From NCBI GenBank assembly GCA_018665625.1, contig JABJCF010000572.1, positions 1 through 13,183 on the forward strand: a stretch of DNA of 13,183 nt, written 5' to 3'. The position numbers were made by a program, and so were the translations under genes. The notes under the pieces are model-generated. The model was not told the DNA's origin and made no database searches. It saw only the letters and a list, made by a program, of their open reading frames with translations. Below, one piece after another: positions 7,145 to 13,183 of the stretch. How positions within the stretch are numbered: the stretch's first letter is position 1; each line of letters opens with the position of its first letter. The stretch comes from Nitrospina sp. (GTDB lineage: Bacteria > Nitrospinota > Nitrospinia > Nitrospinales > VA-1).

Positions 7145-8682
7145 TGGGATTCTATATAATATTTTTCCCGATGCAGTTTCGGGCTGACGTTAAAAGTGAT
7201 CTCAAGACTGTTTTGTTTTTCCATTTCTTCAAGAAGTCCACTTTCTTCTTCGAACAGCATATCGTAAATGATGGGATGCACGTCGATTTTCAACTTTTTA
7301 TTGGTTATATTGTCAGTGCCTCTGCGTTGAATTTCGCGGATGATTTCATAGCAGACGGTTGAAGGGCTTTTGATGTAGCCTTTTCCTTCGCAATAATCGC
7401 ATGGATCGCATAAGGTTTGTACTAGACTTTCGCGGACGCGTTTACGAGTCATTTCAACCAGACCCAACTCAGAAATTTTTAGGATTCGAGTACGAGAACG
7501 ATCGCTTTTCAAGGCTTGTTTCAGGGCATTCGTCACAATTTCTTTGCTTTCTTCATTTGCCATATCAATGAAGTCCACAATGATGATGCCACCAATATTC
7601 CTTAGGCGCAGTTGGTAGACGACTTCTTTTAAGGCTTCCATATTTGTTTTAAGAATCGTGTCTTCTGGGTCGCTGTGCCCTACATATTTTCCGGTATTGA
7701 CATCAATGGCAACCAGAGCTTCAGTTTGATCTATTATTATGTAGCCACCGGACTTCAGCCAGATAGTGCGCCCTAATGCACGGTTGATATCCAACTCGAC
7801 CCCATAATGGTCGAAGATGGGCATGGGGTCTTTGTATAATTCAATCTTGTCCGCTAAATGTGGCAGATAAGTTGTGCAAAACTCCACGCATTTATTGAAG
7901 TCTGATTTTGAATCTATTACCAATCGCTCAGTGTCACTGGTAAATAAATCGCGGATGGATCTAAAAATTAGGTTGAGGTCTTCGTATACTAGATGGGGGG
8001 CACTTACTTCTTCAGATTTTTTTTTCAGGTTTTCCCACAGGTGATGAAGAAAGCTGACGTCCGATTCAAAATCGGATTTAAATGCATTTTGCCCGGCGGT
8101 ACGAACAATGTAACCTTCCCCTTCGTTGCCAATTTCACTGACAAGCTGTTTTAAACGTTCTTTTTCGGCTTCATCTTCTATTCTTCGGGAAACACTAATA
8201 TGATTTATGGTTGGCATATAAACCAGATGCCGACCCGGAAGGGTGATGTAATTGGTGATGCGAGCTCCTTTTGTACCCAGGGGATTTTTTGCAACCTGTA
8301 CCAATATCTCCTGGCCTTCCTGAAGAATGTCCTGGATTTTCACATCATGATTGGGGCGTCCCGGTTTACCTTCGAAAGGATGATCTTTATCATCTTCTGT
8401 ATCATCTTCTGTGATAGCCGGCGGTTCCATAGAATCTTCAAGGCCGAGCATGTCTATCACATCGATATCGCCGACATAAAGGAATCCGGCTTTTTCCAGT
8501 CCAATGTCTACAAAGGCGACCTGCATTCCCGGAAGAATTTTGGTCACTTTGCCTTTATAAATATTCCCGACAATTCCCTTATGGGCATTGTGCTCAATAA
8601 ACAATTCCACCAGCAGGTTGTTTTCCATTAAGGCAACCCGGATTTCCCGCTGATTTGAATTGATAAAAACTTCAGAAGACAT
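7141..8682 (-). CDS. rng: Ribonuclease G/E family endoribonuclease
   Basis: A 513-residue RNase G-type enzyme that cleaves single-stranded AU-rich RNA, including rRNA precursors, in the cytoplasm. An N-terminal S1 domain begins with GIVGNIYKGKVTKILPGMQVAFVDIG (residues 36-61). The conserved NPLGTKGARIT and SGGYIIIDQTEA blocks follow. The Mg-binding acids are D327 (VAIDVNTG) and D370 (IIIVDFIDM). The zinc-link cysteines lie in CDPCDYCEGKGY (C425-C431). It is about 25 residues longer than E. coli RNase G because of an acidic, low-complexity insertion inside the S1 domain (about residues 80-110, with TEDDTEDDKD). It lacks the long C-terminal scaffold of RNase E. AGGA lies about 8 bases before the ATG. 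It is the first gene of a tight run with the lipoprotein, transporter and ychF. Confidence 0.95.
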   Translation of the reverse strand: MSSEVFINSNQREIRVALMENNLLVELFIEHNAHKGIVGNIYKGKVTKILPGMQVAFVDIGLEKAGFLYVGDIDVIDMLGLEDSMEPPAITEDDTEDDKDHPFEGKPGRPNHDVKIQDILQEGQEILVQVAKNPLGTKGARITNYITLPGRHLVYMPTINHISVSRRIEDEAEKERLKQLVSEIGNEGEGYIVRTAGQNAFKSDFESDVSFLHHLWENLKKKSEEVSAPHLVYEDLNLIFRSIRDLFTSDTERLVIDSKSDFNKCVEFCTTYLPHLADKIELYKDPMPIFDHYGVELDINRALGRTIWLKSGGYIIIDQTEALVAIDVNTGKYVGHSDPEDTILKTNMEALKEVVYQLRLRNIGGIIIVDFIDMANEESKEIVTNALKQALKSDRSRTRILKISELGLVEMTRKRVRESLVQTLCDPCDYCEGKGYIKSPSTVCYEIIREIQRRGTDNITNKKLKIDVHPIIYDMLFEEESGLLEEMEKQNSLEITFNVSPKLHREKYYIESQ

Positions 8683-8754
8683 AAAATTTTCCTGTCAATG
8701 GAGATGGGCAGATTATAGCACGTATCCCTTGTTAAATCTGATCGTAAAGTAGAA

Positions 8755-8870
8755 GCCCCTTACAGGGGGCGAAATGTTGACGGACTAGAGAAAAGGCAAT
8801 GGTACCTGCCTGCTGTTTGGGGGTTGGCCTGTTTCCAGCGCCGCTTCGCCGCTAATGAAGGGTGCGGCGC
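8755..8870. repeat. Two inverted repeats between rodA and rng
   Basis: The 169-base gap holds a short GC-rich hairpin, GCCCCTTACAGGGGGC (8755-8770). A second inverted repeat, GCGCCGC (8838-8844) with GCGGCGC (8864-8870), has one arm inside the last codons of rodA. On the minus strand neither is followed by a U-run, so they do not look like ordinary intrinsic terminators. They could stabilise the rodA 3' end or lower read-through into rng. Confidence 0.4.
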
Positions 8871-9952
8871 ATTTCTACGTTTAAGAGTAAACCTACTGCG
8901 AAAAAGTTTGTGATGAGAGATGAACCTCCATAACTCACAAAAGGAAGGGGTATGCCCGTTATGGGGAAAATGCCTATGGTCATTCCAATATTAAAAATCA
9001 TATAAAAAGAAATAGAAACTATAAGGCCCAGAGAAAGAAAAAAACCAAATCGATCTGCCGCCCGAAAGGCAATGTTTAGTCCCTTTAAAATAATATAAGT
9101 GAACAACGTAATAAGAAGGATCACACCAATGAAACCGGTTTCCTCGGCGAAAACGGAAAAAATAAAGTCCGTATGTTTTTCTGGAAGAAAGTTAAGTCGG
9201 CTCTGGGTTCCTGCGAAAAGCCCTTTCCCCCAAAAACCTCCCGACCCAATAGCTATTTTAGATTGGATAGAATGATAGCCCGCACCGAGAGGGTCCAATT
9301 CGGGGTTGAACAAGGTCCTCAACCTGGCTTTTTGGTAGTCTTTAAGAAAAAACCATAGTGCCGGGGCTAAAGCCACCCCGCCAACAAATAGTTTGATCAA
9401 TGTCATTCGATTAATTTCGATGGCCATAATAAAGGCAAGAAAGATAAACAGAATCATCATTGTCGTGCCCAGGTCGGGTTGTACAACGATGAATCCTCCC
9501 AAGGTAGCGGTTAGCATGGCAGGGATAATAAGGTCTCGCAGGGTGTATTGGCCTGAAATTTTTCCCGACTCAAAATATTTTGCTAGAGCTATGACAATGG
9601 CTACCTTGGCAAACTCTGAAACCTGAATACTGATTGAACCAATGTATATCCAACGTTTTGATCCCGATGCCACAACACCGTTTACCAAAACATAACCAAG
9701 CCCAATGAGGGTCAGGGTGTAAATCAGATAGGCATAGCGGCTGAACCAGCGATAATCCAATGCCAATGCGAACAGCATGGCAATGAGACCGTAGATGATC
9801 CAATAAATTTGTTTGATATAGAGTCCGCGAAAAAATTCTTCGGGCCTCGCGTGGTTGGCACTATATATAGTGATTACACCTATCACTGATACAATAAGGA
9901 TGGCGATAAAGTACAGCCAATTGAAGTTTGATACTATGCGACGGTCAATCAT
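8852..9952 (-). CDS. rodA: Rod-shape SEDS glycosyltransferase RodA
   Basis: A 366-residue polytopic membrane protein of the SEDS family. RodA polymerises peptidoglycan glycan strands from lipid II together with a class B PBP in the elongasome. Visible family blocks are GSKRWIYIGSISIQVSEFAK, VQPDLGT, YHSIQSKIAIGSGGFWGKG, FLPEKHTDFIFSVFAEE with the catalytic-type Asp at residue 262, and PFVSYGGSSL near the end. About ten membrane segments are apparent. The start is the ATG at 9952; a TTG two codons upstream (9958) is less likely. No strong Shine-Dalgarno site is visible. No pbp2 (mrdA) or mre genes are in the window; the upstream neighbour is the divergent small ORF. Confidence 0.95.
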   Translation of the reverse strand: MIDRRIVSNFNWLYFIAILIVSVIGVITIYSANHARPEEFFRGLYIKQIYWIIYGLIAMLFALALDYRWFSRYAYLIYTLTLIGLGYVLVNGVVASGSKRWIYIGSISIQVSEFAKVAIVIALAKYFESGKISGQYTLRDLIIPAMLTATLGGFIVVQPDLGTTMMILFIFLAFIMAIEINRMTLIKLFVGGVALAPALWFFLKDYQKARLRTLFNPELDPLGAGYHSIQSKIAIGSGGFWGKGLFAGTQSRLNFLPEKHTDFIFSVFAEETGFIGVILLITLFTYIILKGLNIAFRAADRFGFFLSLGLIVSISFYMIFNIGMTIGIFPITGIPLPFVSYGGSSLITNFFAVGLLLNVEMRRTLH

Positions 9953-10022
9953 GATCAAAATTTTACCACAACTATTTGAAAAATAGTCTGTTGTTTTATC
10001 CGAGGGTGTTTTTCGACAAACG

Positions 10023-10051
10023 TTGAGATTGGTTGAGATTTGAGCTATCTT
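10023..10051 (+). promoter_or_regulatory. Candidate sigma-70-type promoter for the small charged ORF
   Basis: TTGAGA (10023-10028) and TATCTT (10046-10051) are separated by 17 bases, near the sigma-70 consensus spacing. The implied transcription start falls at about 10058, inside the Shine-Dalgarno site, leaving a very short leader, which counts against it. This is a weak pattern match only. Confidence 0.22.
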
Positions 10052-10055
10052 GGAT

Positions 10056-10064
10056 TAAGGAGGT
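10056..10064 (+). promoter_or_regulatory. Near-perfect Shine-Dalgarno site
   Basis: TAAGGAGGT matches the anti-Shine-Dalgarno end of 16S rRNA over nine bases. It sits five bases before the ATG at 10070. It is by far the strongest ribosome site in the window, and it is the main reason for calling the small ORF that follows. Confidence 0.75.
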
Positions 10065-10069
10065 GGTTT

Positions 10070-10219
10070 ATGGAAGAAAAGGATCAGGAAAAAAAGTCGG
10101 ATGAGAAATCCGAAAAAAACGAAAAAGAAAAAATAGAAGACCAGAAAAAACAAAATGCCCGCCTGGCAGAGCGTAAGGGCCAGCGCCCTGCTTTTCCTTT
10201 CAAAAGAAGAAGCCTTTAA
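10070..10219 (+). CDS. Small Lys/Glu-rich protein of unknown function (49 residues)
   Basis: This short ORF starts MEEKDQEKKS and ends PFKRRSL. About the first 28 residues are almost entirely K, E, D, Q, S and N, a pattern expected of a charged helix or a disordered tail. A basic, less polar end follows: RLAERKGQRPAFPFKRRSL. No hydrophobic segment or cysteine is present. The strong Shine-Dalgarno site and correct spacing argue that it is translated; the low-complexity composition means homology searches will be weak. It is divergent from rodA, and its stop codon overlaps the stop of the thioredoxin-like gene on the other strand (shared TTAA at 10216-10219). I do not recognise it. A nucleic-acid-binding or ribosome-associated role would be a guess. 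Confidence 0.6.
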   Translation: MEEKDQEKKSDEKSEKNEKEKIEDQKKQNARLAERKGQRPAFPFKRRSL

Positions 10220-10734
10220 ACATTTTTCAATAATTGGCGTATCGCCAATTCAGTTGCCTGATAGCGTCCTTCTCCGAAATGCATATAGCGGACTCTCCCT
10301 TGTCGGTCGATCAAATACAGGGCCGGCCAGTAACGATTTTTATAGGCCCGCCATAAACGAAACCCATTATCTTGAGCTACCGGGAATTTGATTTGATGTT
10401 TTCGAACCGCTTGTAAAACATTTTGGTATTTCTTTTCAAAACCGAATTCTGGCGCATGAATTCCAAGAACTACAAGGCCGCGCTTTTTATATTTTTTATG
10501 CCAGGTTTTTACATAAGGCAATGCGTTCAGGCAGTTGATGCACGAGTAAGTCCAAAAATCAATCAGCACTACTTTGCCAATCAATTGCCTCATTGAAACA
10601 ATGGGTGCGGTGTTGATCCAATTTTCCAAGCCTCTGAATTCGGGCGCAGTGTAAAGCACTGGTAAAGTTGAGTCGACTTTCCCCCCGGCTGTTTTTTGAG
10701 GATAAAATAAATTTCTTAAAAAGTTTTTTTCCAT
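10216..10734 (-). CDS. TlpA/DipZ-like thioredoxin-fold protein (redoxin)
   Basis: A 172-residue thioredoxin-fold protein of the thiol-disulfide oxidoreductase group seen at the C-terminus of DipZ and in NHL-linked redoxins. Motifs in order are APEFRGLENWINT (30-42), GKVVLIDFWTYSCINC with active-site C65 and C68, LPYVKTWHKKYKKRGLVVLGIHAPEF (72-97), DNGFRLWRAYKNRYWPALYLID with cis-Pro137, and RVRYMHFGEGRYQATE (147-162). The WTYSCINC active site and HAPEF block are diagnostic. Relatives are usually extracytoplasmic or fused to CcdA-type membrane domains; this one begins MEKNFLRNLFYPQ with no signal peptide or membrane anchor, so it appears cytoplasmic. The Shine-Dalgarno site is weak. It is divergent from the YchJ-like gene with 113 bases between them. 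Confidence 0.9.
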   Translation of the reverse strand: MEKNFLRNLFYPQKTAGGKVDSTLPVLYTAPEFRGLENWINTAPIVSMRQLIGKVVLIDFWTYSCINCLNALPYVKTWHKKYKKRGLVVLGIHAPEFGFEKKYQNVLQAVRKHQIKFPVAQDNGFRLWRAYKNRYWPALYLIDRQGRVRYMHFGEGRYQATELAIRQLLKNV

Positions 10735-10847
10735 ATTAAAATCTTATTGGTTTTTTATTATTTGTCTATATTCTAAATCAGACCTTACATCGCGATGGCA
10801 TTGAATTAACATAAAAGGGTCTCAATATTTTTTCAGGAATAAATTAA

Positions 10848-11363
10848 ATGAAAGACTGTCCATGCGGTTCAGATTTCCCTTACACAGATTGTTGTGGGCC
10901 TTTAATTCGTGGTACGGCTTTTGCCGATACGGCGGAAGATTTGATGCGTTCCCGCTACACCGCTTTTGCAGAAAATAACTGGGAGTATCTGGTATTGACC
11001 AGTCACCCAGAAGAAAAAAAAGAAATGGCTCGATTGGAATCGGCTTTGGTGGATCAGGACGCCGATTGGAAAAAGCTTGAAATTGTAGGGTCCCGTGAAG
11101 GAGGCAGGCAGGATAGCGAAGGCCAGGTCGACTTTGTGGCACACTATGTTAAGGAGGGTATCCCACAGACCTTACGTGAGTCTTCACGGTTTTATAAGGT
11201 CAATGGGCGTTGGGTCTATAGTAGAAAAGACTCCACGCTTCCCCCAGTACCGGTTTCAGCTCAAAAAAAGCCAAAGACCTTTGTTCGCGATGAAGCCAAA
11301 GTCGGTCGTAATGATCCCTGTCCCTGCGGAAGTGGAAAAAAATACAAAAAATGCTGCATTTGA
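10848..11363 (+). CDS. YchJ-family SEC-C motif protein
   Basis: A 171-residue protein with a SEC-C-type zinc motif at each end: [14 protein letters not shown] (C4, C6, C15, C16) and [17 protein letters not shown] (C158, C160, C169, C170). Between them lies the YchJ middle domain, an NTF2-like fold with [18 protein letters not shown] (31-48) and [14 protein letters not shown] (111-124). SEC-C motifs bind zinc and in SecA mediate contact with SecB and ribosomes; the role of YchJ proteins is not established. AGGA lies nine bases before the ATG. No downstream gene follows on this strand, and I see no convincing terminator: CGGGTCCCG at 11435-11443 is followed by T's but leaves no usable loop. Confidence 0.9.
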   Translation: MKDCPCGSDFPYTDCCGPLIRGTAFADTAEDLMRSRYTAFAENNWEYLVLTSHPEEKKEMARLESALVDQDADWKKLEIVGSREGGRQDSEGQVDFVAHYVKEGIPQTLRESSRFYKVNGRWVYSRKDSTLPPVPVSAQKKPKTFVRDEAKVGRNDPCPCGSGKKYKKCCI

Positions 11364-11599
11364 AATATCCCCCTTCCTGTATGCCCCCTTCAGTCCAGAA
11401 AAATTGAAAGTGAAAAAAATAAAAGTTAGTAAAACGGGTCCCGAATTTTTTTGAAAAAAAGTTGAGTTAGGGTAGGAATAGGATTTAATAAGGGTGTTGT
11501 TTAAAGCCTTTATTAATCAATGGTATTAAGTTTTGCATACTTTCTAATCGGCACACCCAATAGTCCTTATTTAGCCGCTTTGGCGAGTTTATTCCCAAA

Positions 11600-11734
11600 C
11601 TTTTCCACAGGTTGTTAACAGTTGTTGTGGAAAAGAGCAGGGTCTCCTGTCCCCGCTCTGAATGCCTTTACTGGCAAGACAATCGGCATTCACAAGCTCG
11701 CACAGCCTTATTGCAAAGCTTGAAAAGCTGGCTG
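11600..11734. repeat. Run of four abutting inverted repeats (structured RNA or origin-like DNA)
   Basis: Four stems follow one another with almost no gap. Stem 1: CTTTTCCACA (11600-11609) with TGTGGAAAAG (11626-11635). Stem 2: AGAGCAGGG (11634-11642) with CCCCGCTCT (11651-11659), one mismatch. Stem 3: TGAATGCC (11659-11666) with GGCATTCA (11685-11692). Stem 4: CAGCC (11703-11707) plus AGCTT (11717-11721) with AAGCTGGCTG (11725-11734), bulged on one side. Such a row is typical of a folded RNA or of cruciform-forming DNA. It does not match a tRNA, tmRNA, RNase P or SRP RNA pattern that I can recognise. Confidence 0.5.
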
Positions 11735-12184
11735 AATAAAGAAAAGCATGAATACCGTGCGAATCCGTCACATTTACAGCAAAAACTATATTTCCCTTTT
11801 TAAACACAAGGGAACAACATGCGTCAAAATTCCGATAGGGCTTATAACCTGTTTATATGCGCCCATCAGGAAAATTTTCGAGGATAAGATAATAAATGCC
11901 TTTTGACACCGACAATATTGGGCTTCTGGCTGCCAACAATTTGATGCCGATTCCTCCCTTTAGTTTTCAGTAGCGTTAGAGGGGCCACCTTCATTTTAAA
12001 AAGTGTGAAAAACAGTTTTGAGTTGGAGAGACTGTCAATAAATAAATTTCAGCAAGAGTCAATTTTAAAAAATCATTAATAAATCGCTAGTTATTGGTTT
12101 TTTGATATGACTGTTTTTTATTATTCTCAATAAAGGTTTTTCTGACAACTGATATGAATGTGTTTTTCTCACAAGTTATTCACA
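11601..12184. other. Cluster of four DnaA-box matches with AT-rich flank (possible replication origin)
   Basis: Four exact matches to TTWTNCACA occur: TTTTCCACA at 11601-11609 (+), the same site inverted at 11626-11634 (-), TTTTTCACA at 12004-12012 (-), and TTATTCACA at 12176-12184 (+). The last is the closest to the strong TTATCCACA box. The segment between the third and fourth boxes is AT-rich and could serve as an unwinding element. I noticed no other exact matches in the window by eye. None of the usual oriC neighbours (dnaA, dnaN, rpmH, mnmG, parAB) is present, so this stays a hypothesis. Confidence 0.35.
11792..11814. repeat. Hairpin in the gene-free region
   Basis: TTCCCTT (11792-11798) pairs with AAGGGAA (11808-11814) around a 9-base loop. 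It lies about 60 bases to the right of the four-hairpin run. No U-run follows on either strand, so it is not a typical terminator. Confidence 0.4.
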
Positions 12185-12262
12185 GCCAAAAATCGTCTTA
12201 GAGCTTGTAAGTTTGCCCGTTATTTAAATCGCTGGAAAAAAAATAATATGCGGAAAGTGTGC

Positions 12263-13183
12263 TCAGGTAATTTCTTTATGAGATTGAAGAAAATTTTCCA
12301 TATCAATAGGAAGATTGGAAGATAGGGATAGAGGTGTTCCTGATATAGGATGATTCAGACCAAGATGATGAGCGTGCAGGGCATGCCTTGACAATTTTAG
12401 CACTCCGGAATTCGGGTTTTTCCCTCCATAAAGTTTATCGCCAATGACCGGATGGTGCAGGGATGCTAAATGTACCCGGATTTGATGGGTTCTGCCGGTT
12501 TCTGGACGTAGTTTCAAGTAAGTCCAGTTTTTGCAGCGCTGCAATACCTCGTATTGGGTGCAGGCCTGGCGTTCGTGGTCGCCTCGGGTGTCCATTTTTT
12601 TACGCTGAGTTTTGTGCCTGCCAATGGGTGAGTTGATAGATCCATTATCATTTTTCACATTACCCTTCACAAAAGCCAGATACTCTTTTTTAATTTCGCG
12701 ATTCTTGAATTTGTCTGCGAGAACTTTATGCGCAGCTTCCGTTTTCGCGACCAATACCAACCCCGATGTTTCTTTATCCAGTCGATGAACAATTCCGGGG
12801 CGCTCCACTCCGCCAATTCCAGAGAGGTCGTTGCAATGATAAAGTAGGGCGTTGACCAGGGTCCCCGTAGAATGCCCGGGTCCCGGGTGCACCACCATGC
12901 CTGCAGGCTTGTTTATTGCCAGCAAATGTTCATCTTCAAAAATAATGTCTAAAGGGATGTTTTCAGATGTGGCTTCTGGCTTTTCTAGAGGGGGAACCTG
13001 GAACTCTATTTTTTCTTTAACGCGAACTTTATAACCTGCCGGGCGGAATTTCGAATTGACTACAACTCTATTTTCATCAATCAACTTTTTTAACCGCGAA
13101 CGGCTGATCTCAGGCAGATTTTCAGACAGAAAAACATCGAGACGTTTTTTACTCGAAGCTTCGTCTACCTCAAATTCATAACA
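12263..13183 (-). CDS. rluD: 23S rRNA pseudouridine synthase RluD family, N-terminus cut by window edge
   Basis: The reading frame is open through the last base of the window (first visible codons C-Y-E-F-E-V-D), giving 306 residues; only a short N-terminal piece should be missing. RluD makes pseudouridines in helix 69 of 23S rRNA. An S4 RNA-binding domain comes first (KKRLDVFLSENLPEISRSRL, then LIDENRVVVN). The catalytic domain holds INKPAGMVVHPGPGH and GIVHRLDKETSGLVLVAKT, where the catalytic Asp is encoded at 12776-12778. RPETGRTHQIRVHLA and HALHAHHLGLNHP follow. A TTG at 13084 is an internal codon and not the start, because the S4 domain extends upstream of it. RluC or a related RluA-family member is possible, but the S4 domain and motifs fit RluD best. 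Confidence 0.92.
   Translation of the reverse strand, partial: CYEFEVDEASSKKRLDVFLSENLPEISRSRLKKLIDENRVVVNSKFRPAGYKVRVKEKIEFQVPPLEKPEATSENIPLDIIFEDEHLLAINKPAGMVVHPGPGHSTGTLVNALLYHCNDLSGIGGVERPGIVHRLDKETSGLVLVAKTEAAHKVLADKFKNREIKKEYLAFVKGNVKNDNGSINSPIGRHKTQRKKMDTRGDHERQACTQYEVLQRCKNWTYLKLRPETGRTHQIRVHLASLHHPVIGDKLYGGKNPNSGVLKLSRHALHAHHLGLNHPISGTPLSLSSNLPIDMENFLQSHKEIT

Larger units (their letters stand above)
11364..12262. other. Gene-free region of about 900 bases
   Basis: No convincing gene is present. From left to right it holds an imperfect AT-rich inverted repeat (11482-11493 with 11507-11518), the run of GC-richer hairpins at 11600-11734, a further hairpin (11792-11814), a mixed segment, then a clearly AT-rich stretch (about 12000-12180) ending in a DnaA-box match. 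Short open frames at 11612-11803 and 11896-11973 have no family similarity and cross the hairpins or lack support. Both flanking genes, ychJ-like and rluD, point into the region with their 3' ends, so it is not needed as a promoter for either. That makes its size and structure more striking. Confidence 0.8.

Noticed and set aside
9971..9987. ACTATTT-GAA-AAATAGT hairpin upstream of rodA
   Set aside because: It is a short AT-only stem with a three-base loop in AT-rich DNA and no U-run in a meaningful position, so probably chance.
11133..11152. Sigma-54-like TGGCAC element
   Set aside because: It lies inside the YchJ-like coding sequence, lacks a proper GC -12 element and has no gene start downstream.
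11435..11450. CGGGTCCCG followed by T-run after the YchJ-like gene, as a terminator
   Set aside because: The palindrome leaves no room for a loop of three or more bases with a stable stem, so it is not a convincing intrinsic terminator.
11612..11803. 63-codon plus-strand frame in the gene-free region
   Set aside because: It starts with TTG, crosses several hairpins, has no ribosome site and shows no recognisable family motif.
11896..11973. 25-residue ORF starting MPFDTDN
   Set aside because: It is very short, with only a weak GAGGA 11 bases upstream and no family signal, so chance is the simpler explanation.

Overview
The window holds 13 protein genes, two of them cut by its ends, plus one small unlisted-type ORF and a roughly 900-base gene-free stretch. 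RodA, an RNase G, a BamE-like lipoprotein and a nitrate/nitrite-type transporter point to a Gram-negative bacterium. Base composition is moderately AT-rich, and most starts have weak or ordinary Shine-Dalgarno sites. The mix of a NarK/NrtP-type transporter and a BioB resembling those of anaerobes would fit a nitrogen-cycling lineage such as Nitrospinota or a deltaproteobacterial relative. That placement is a guess; no rRNA or other lineage marker is present.

Left part (1-4241). The C-terminal part of a COG1331/DUF255 protein is translationally coupled (ATGA overlap) to bioB. A perfect 16-bp bidirectional terminator separates bioB from a convergent thioredoxin gene. Divergent from trxA are a gamma-glutamylcyclotransferase-like gene and a dimethylarginine dimethylaminohydrolase (DDAH) gene.

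Centre (4267-9952, all minus strand). In transcription order: rodA, then after a 169-base gap a tight run of rng (RNase G), a BamE/SmpA-like lipoprotein, a NarK/NrtP-family transporter and ychF. Adjacent genes in this run overlap by 4 bases or sit 15-19 bases apart, so they look like one operon joining RNA processing, an envelope lipoprotein, nitrate/nitrite transport and a ribosome-associated ATPase.

Right part (9953-13183). A 49-codon Lys/Glu-rich ORF with a near-perfect Shine-Dalgarno site runs tail-to-tail into a cytoplasmic-looking TlpA/DipZ-like thioredoxin. Divergent from that is a YchJ/SEC-C protein. Then comes a gene-free region (11364-12262) with a run of abutting hairpins, four exact matches to the DnaA-box consensus TTWTNCACA and an AT-rich flank. 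The window ends in rluD, whose first few codons lie outside.

Most notable points: BioB lacks two of the four classical [2Fe-2S] ligands; the GGCT-like protein lacks the usual catalytic Glu; the 11.6-12.2 kb region could be a replication origin or a structured RNA locus; and the small charged ORF is probably a real gene. No CRISPR array, tRNA, rRNA, insertion sequence or phage gene was seen.
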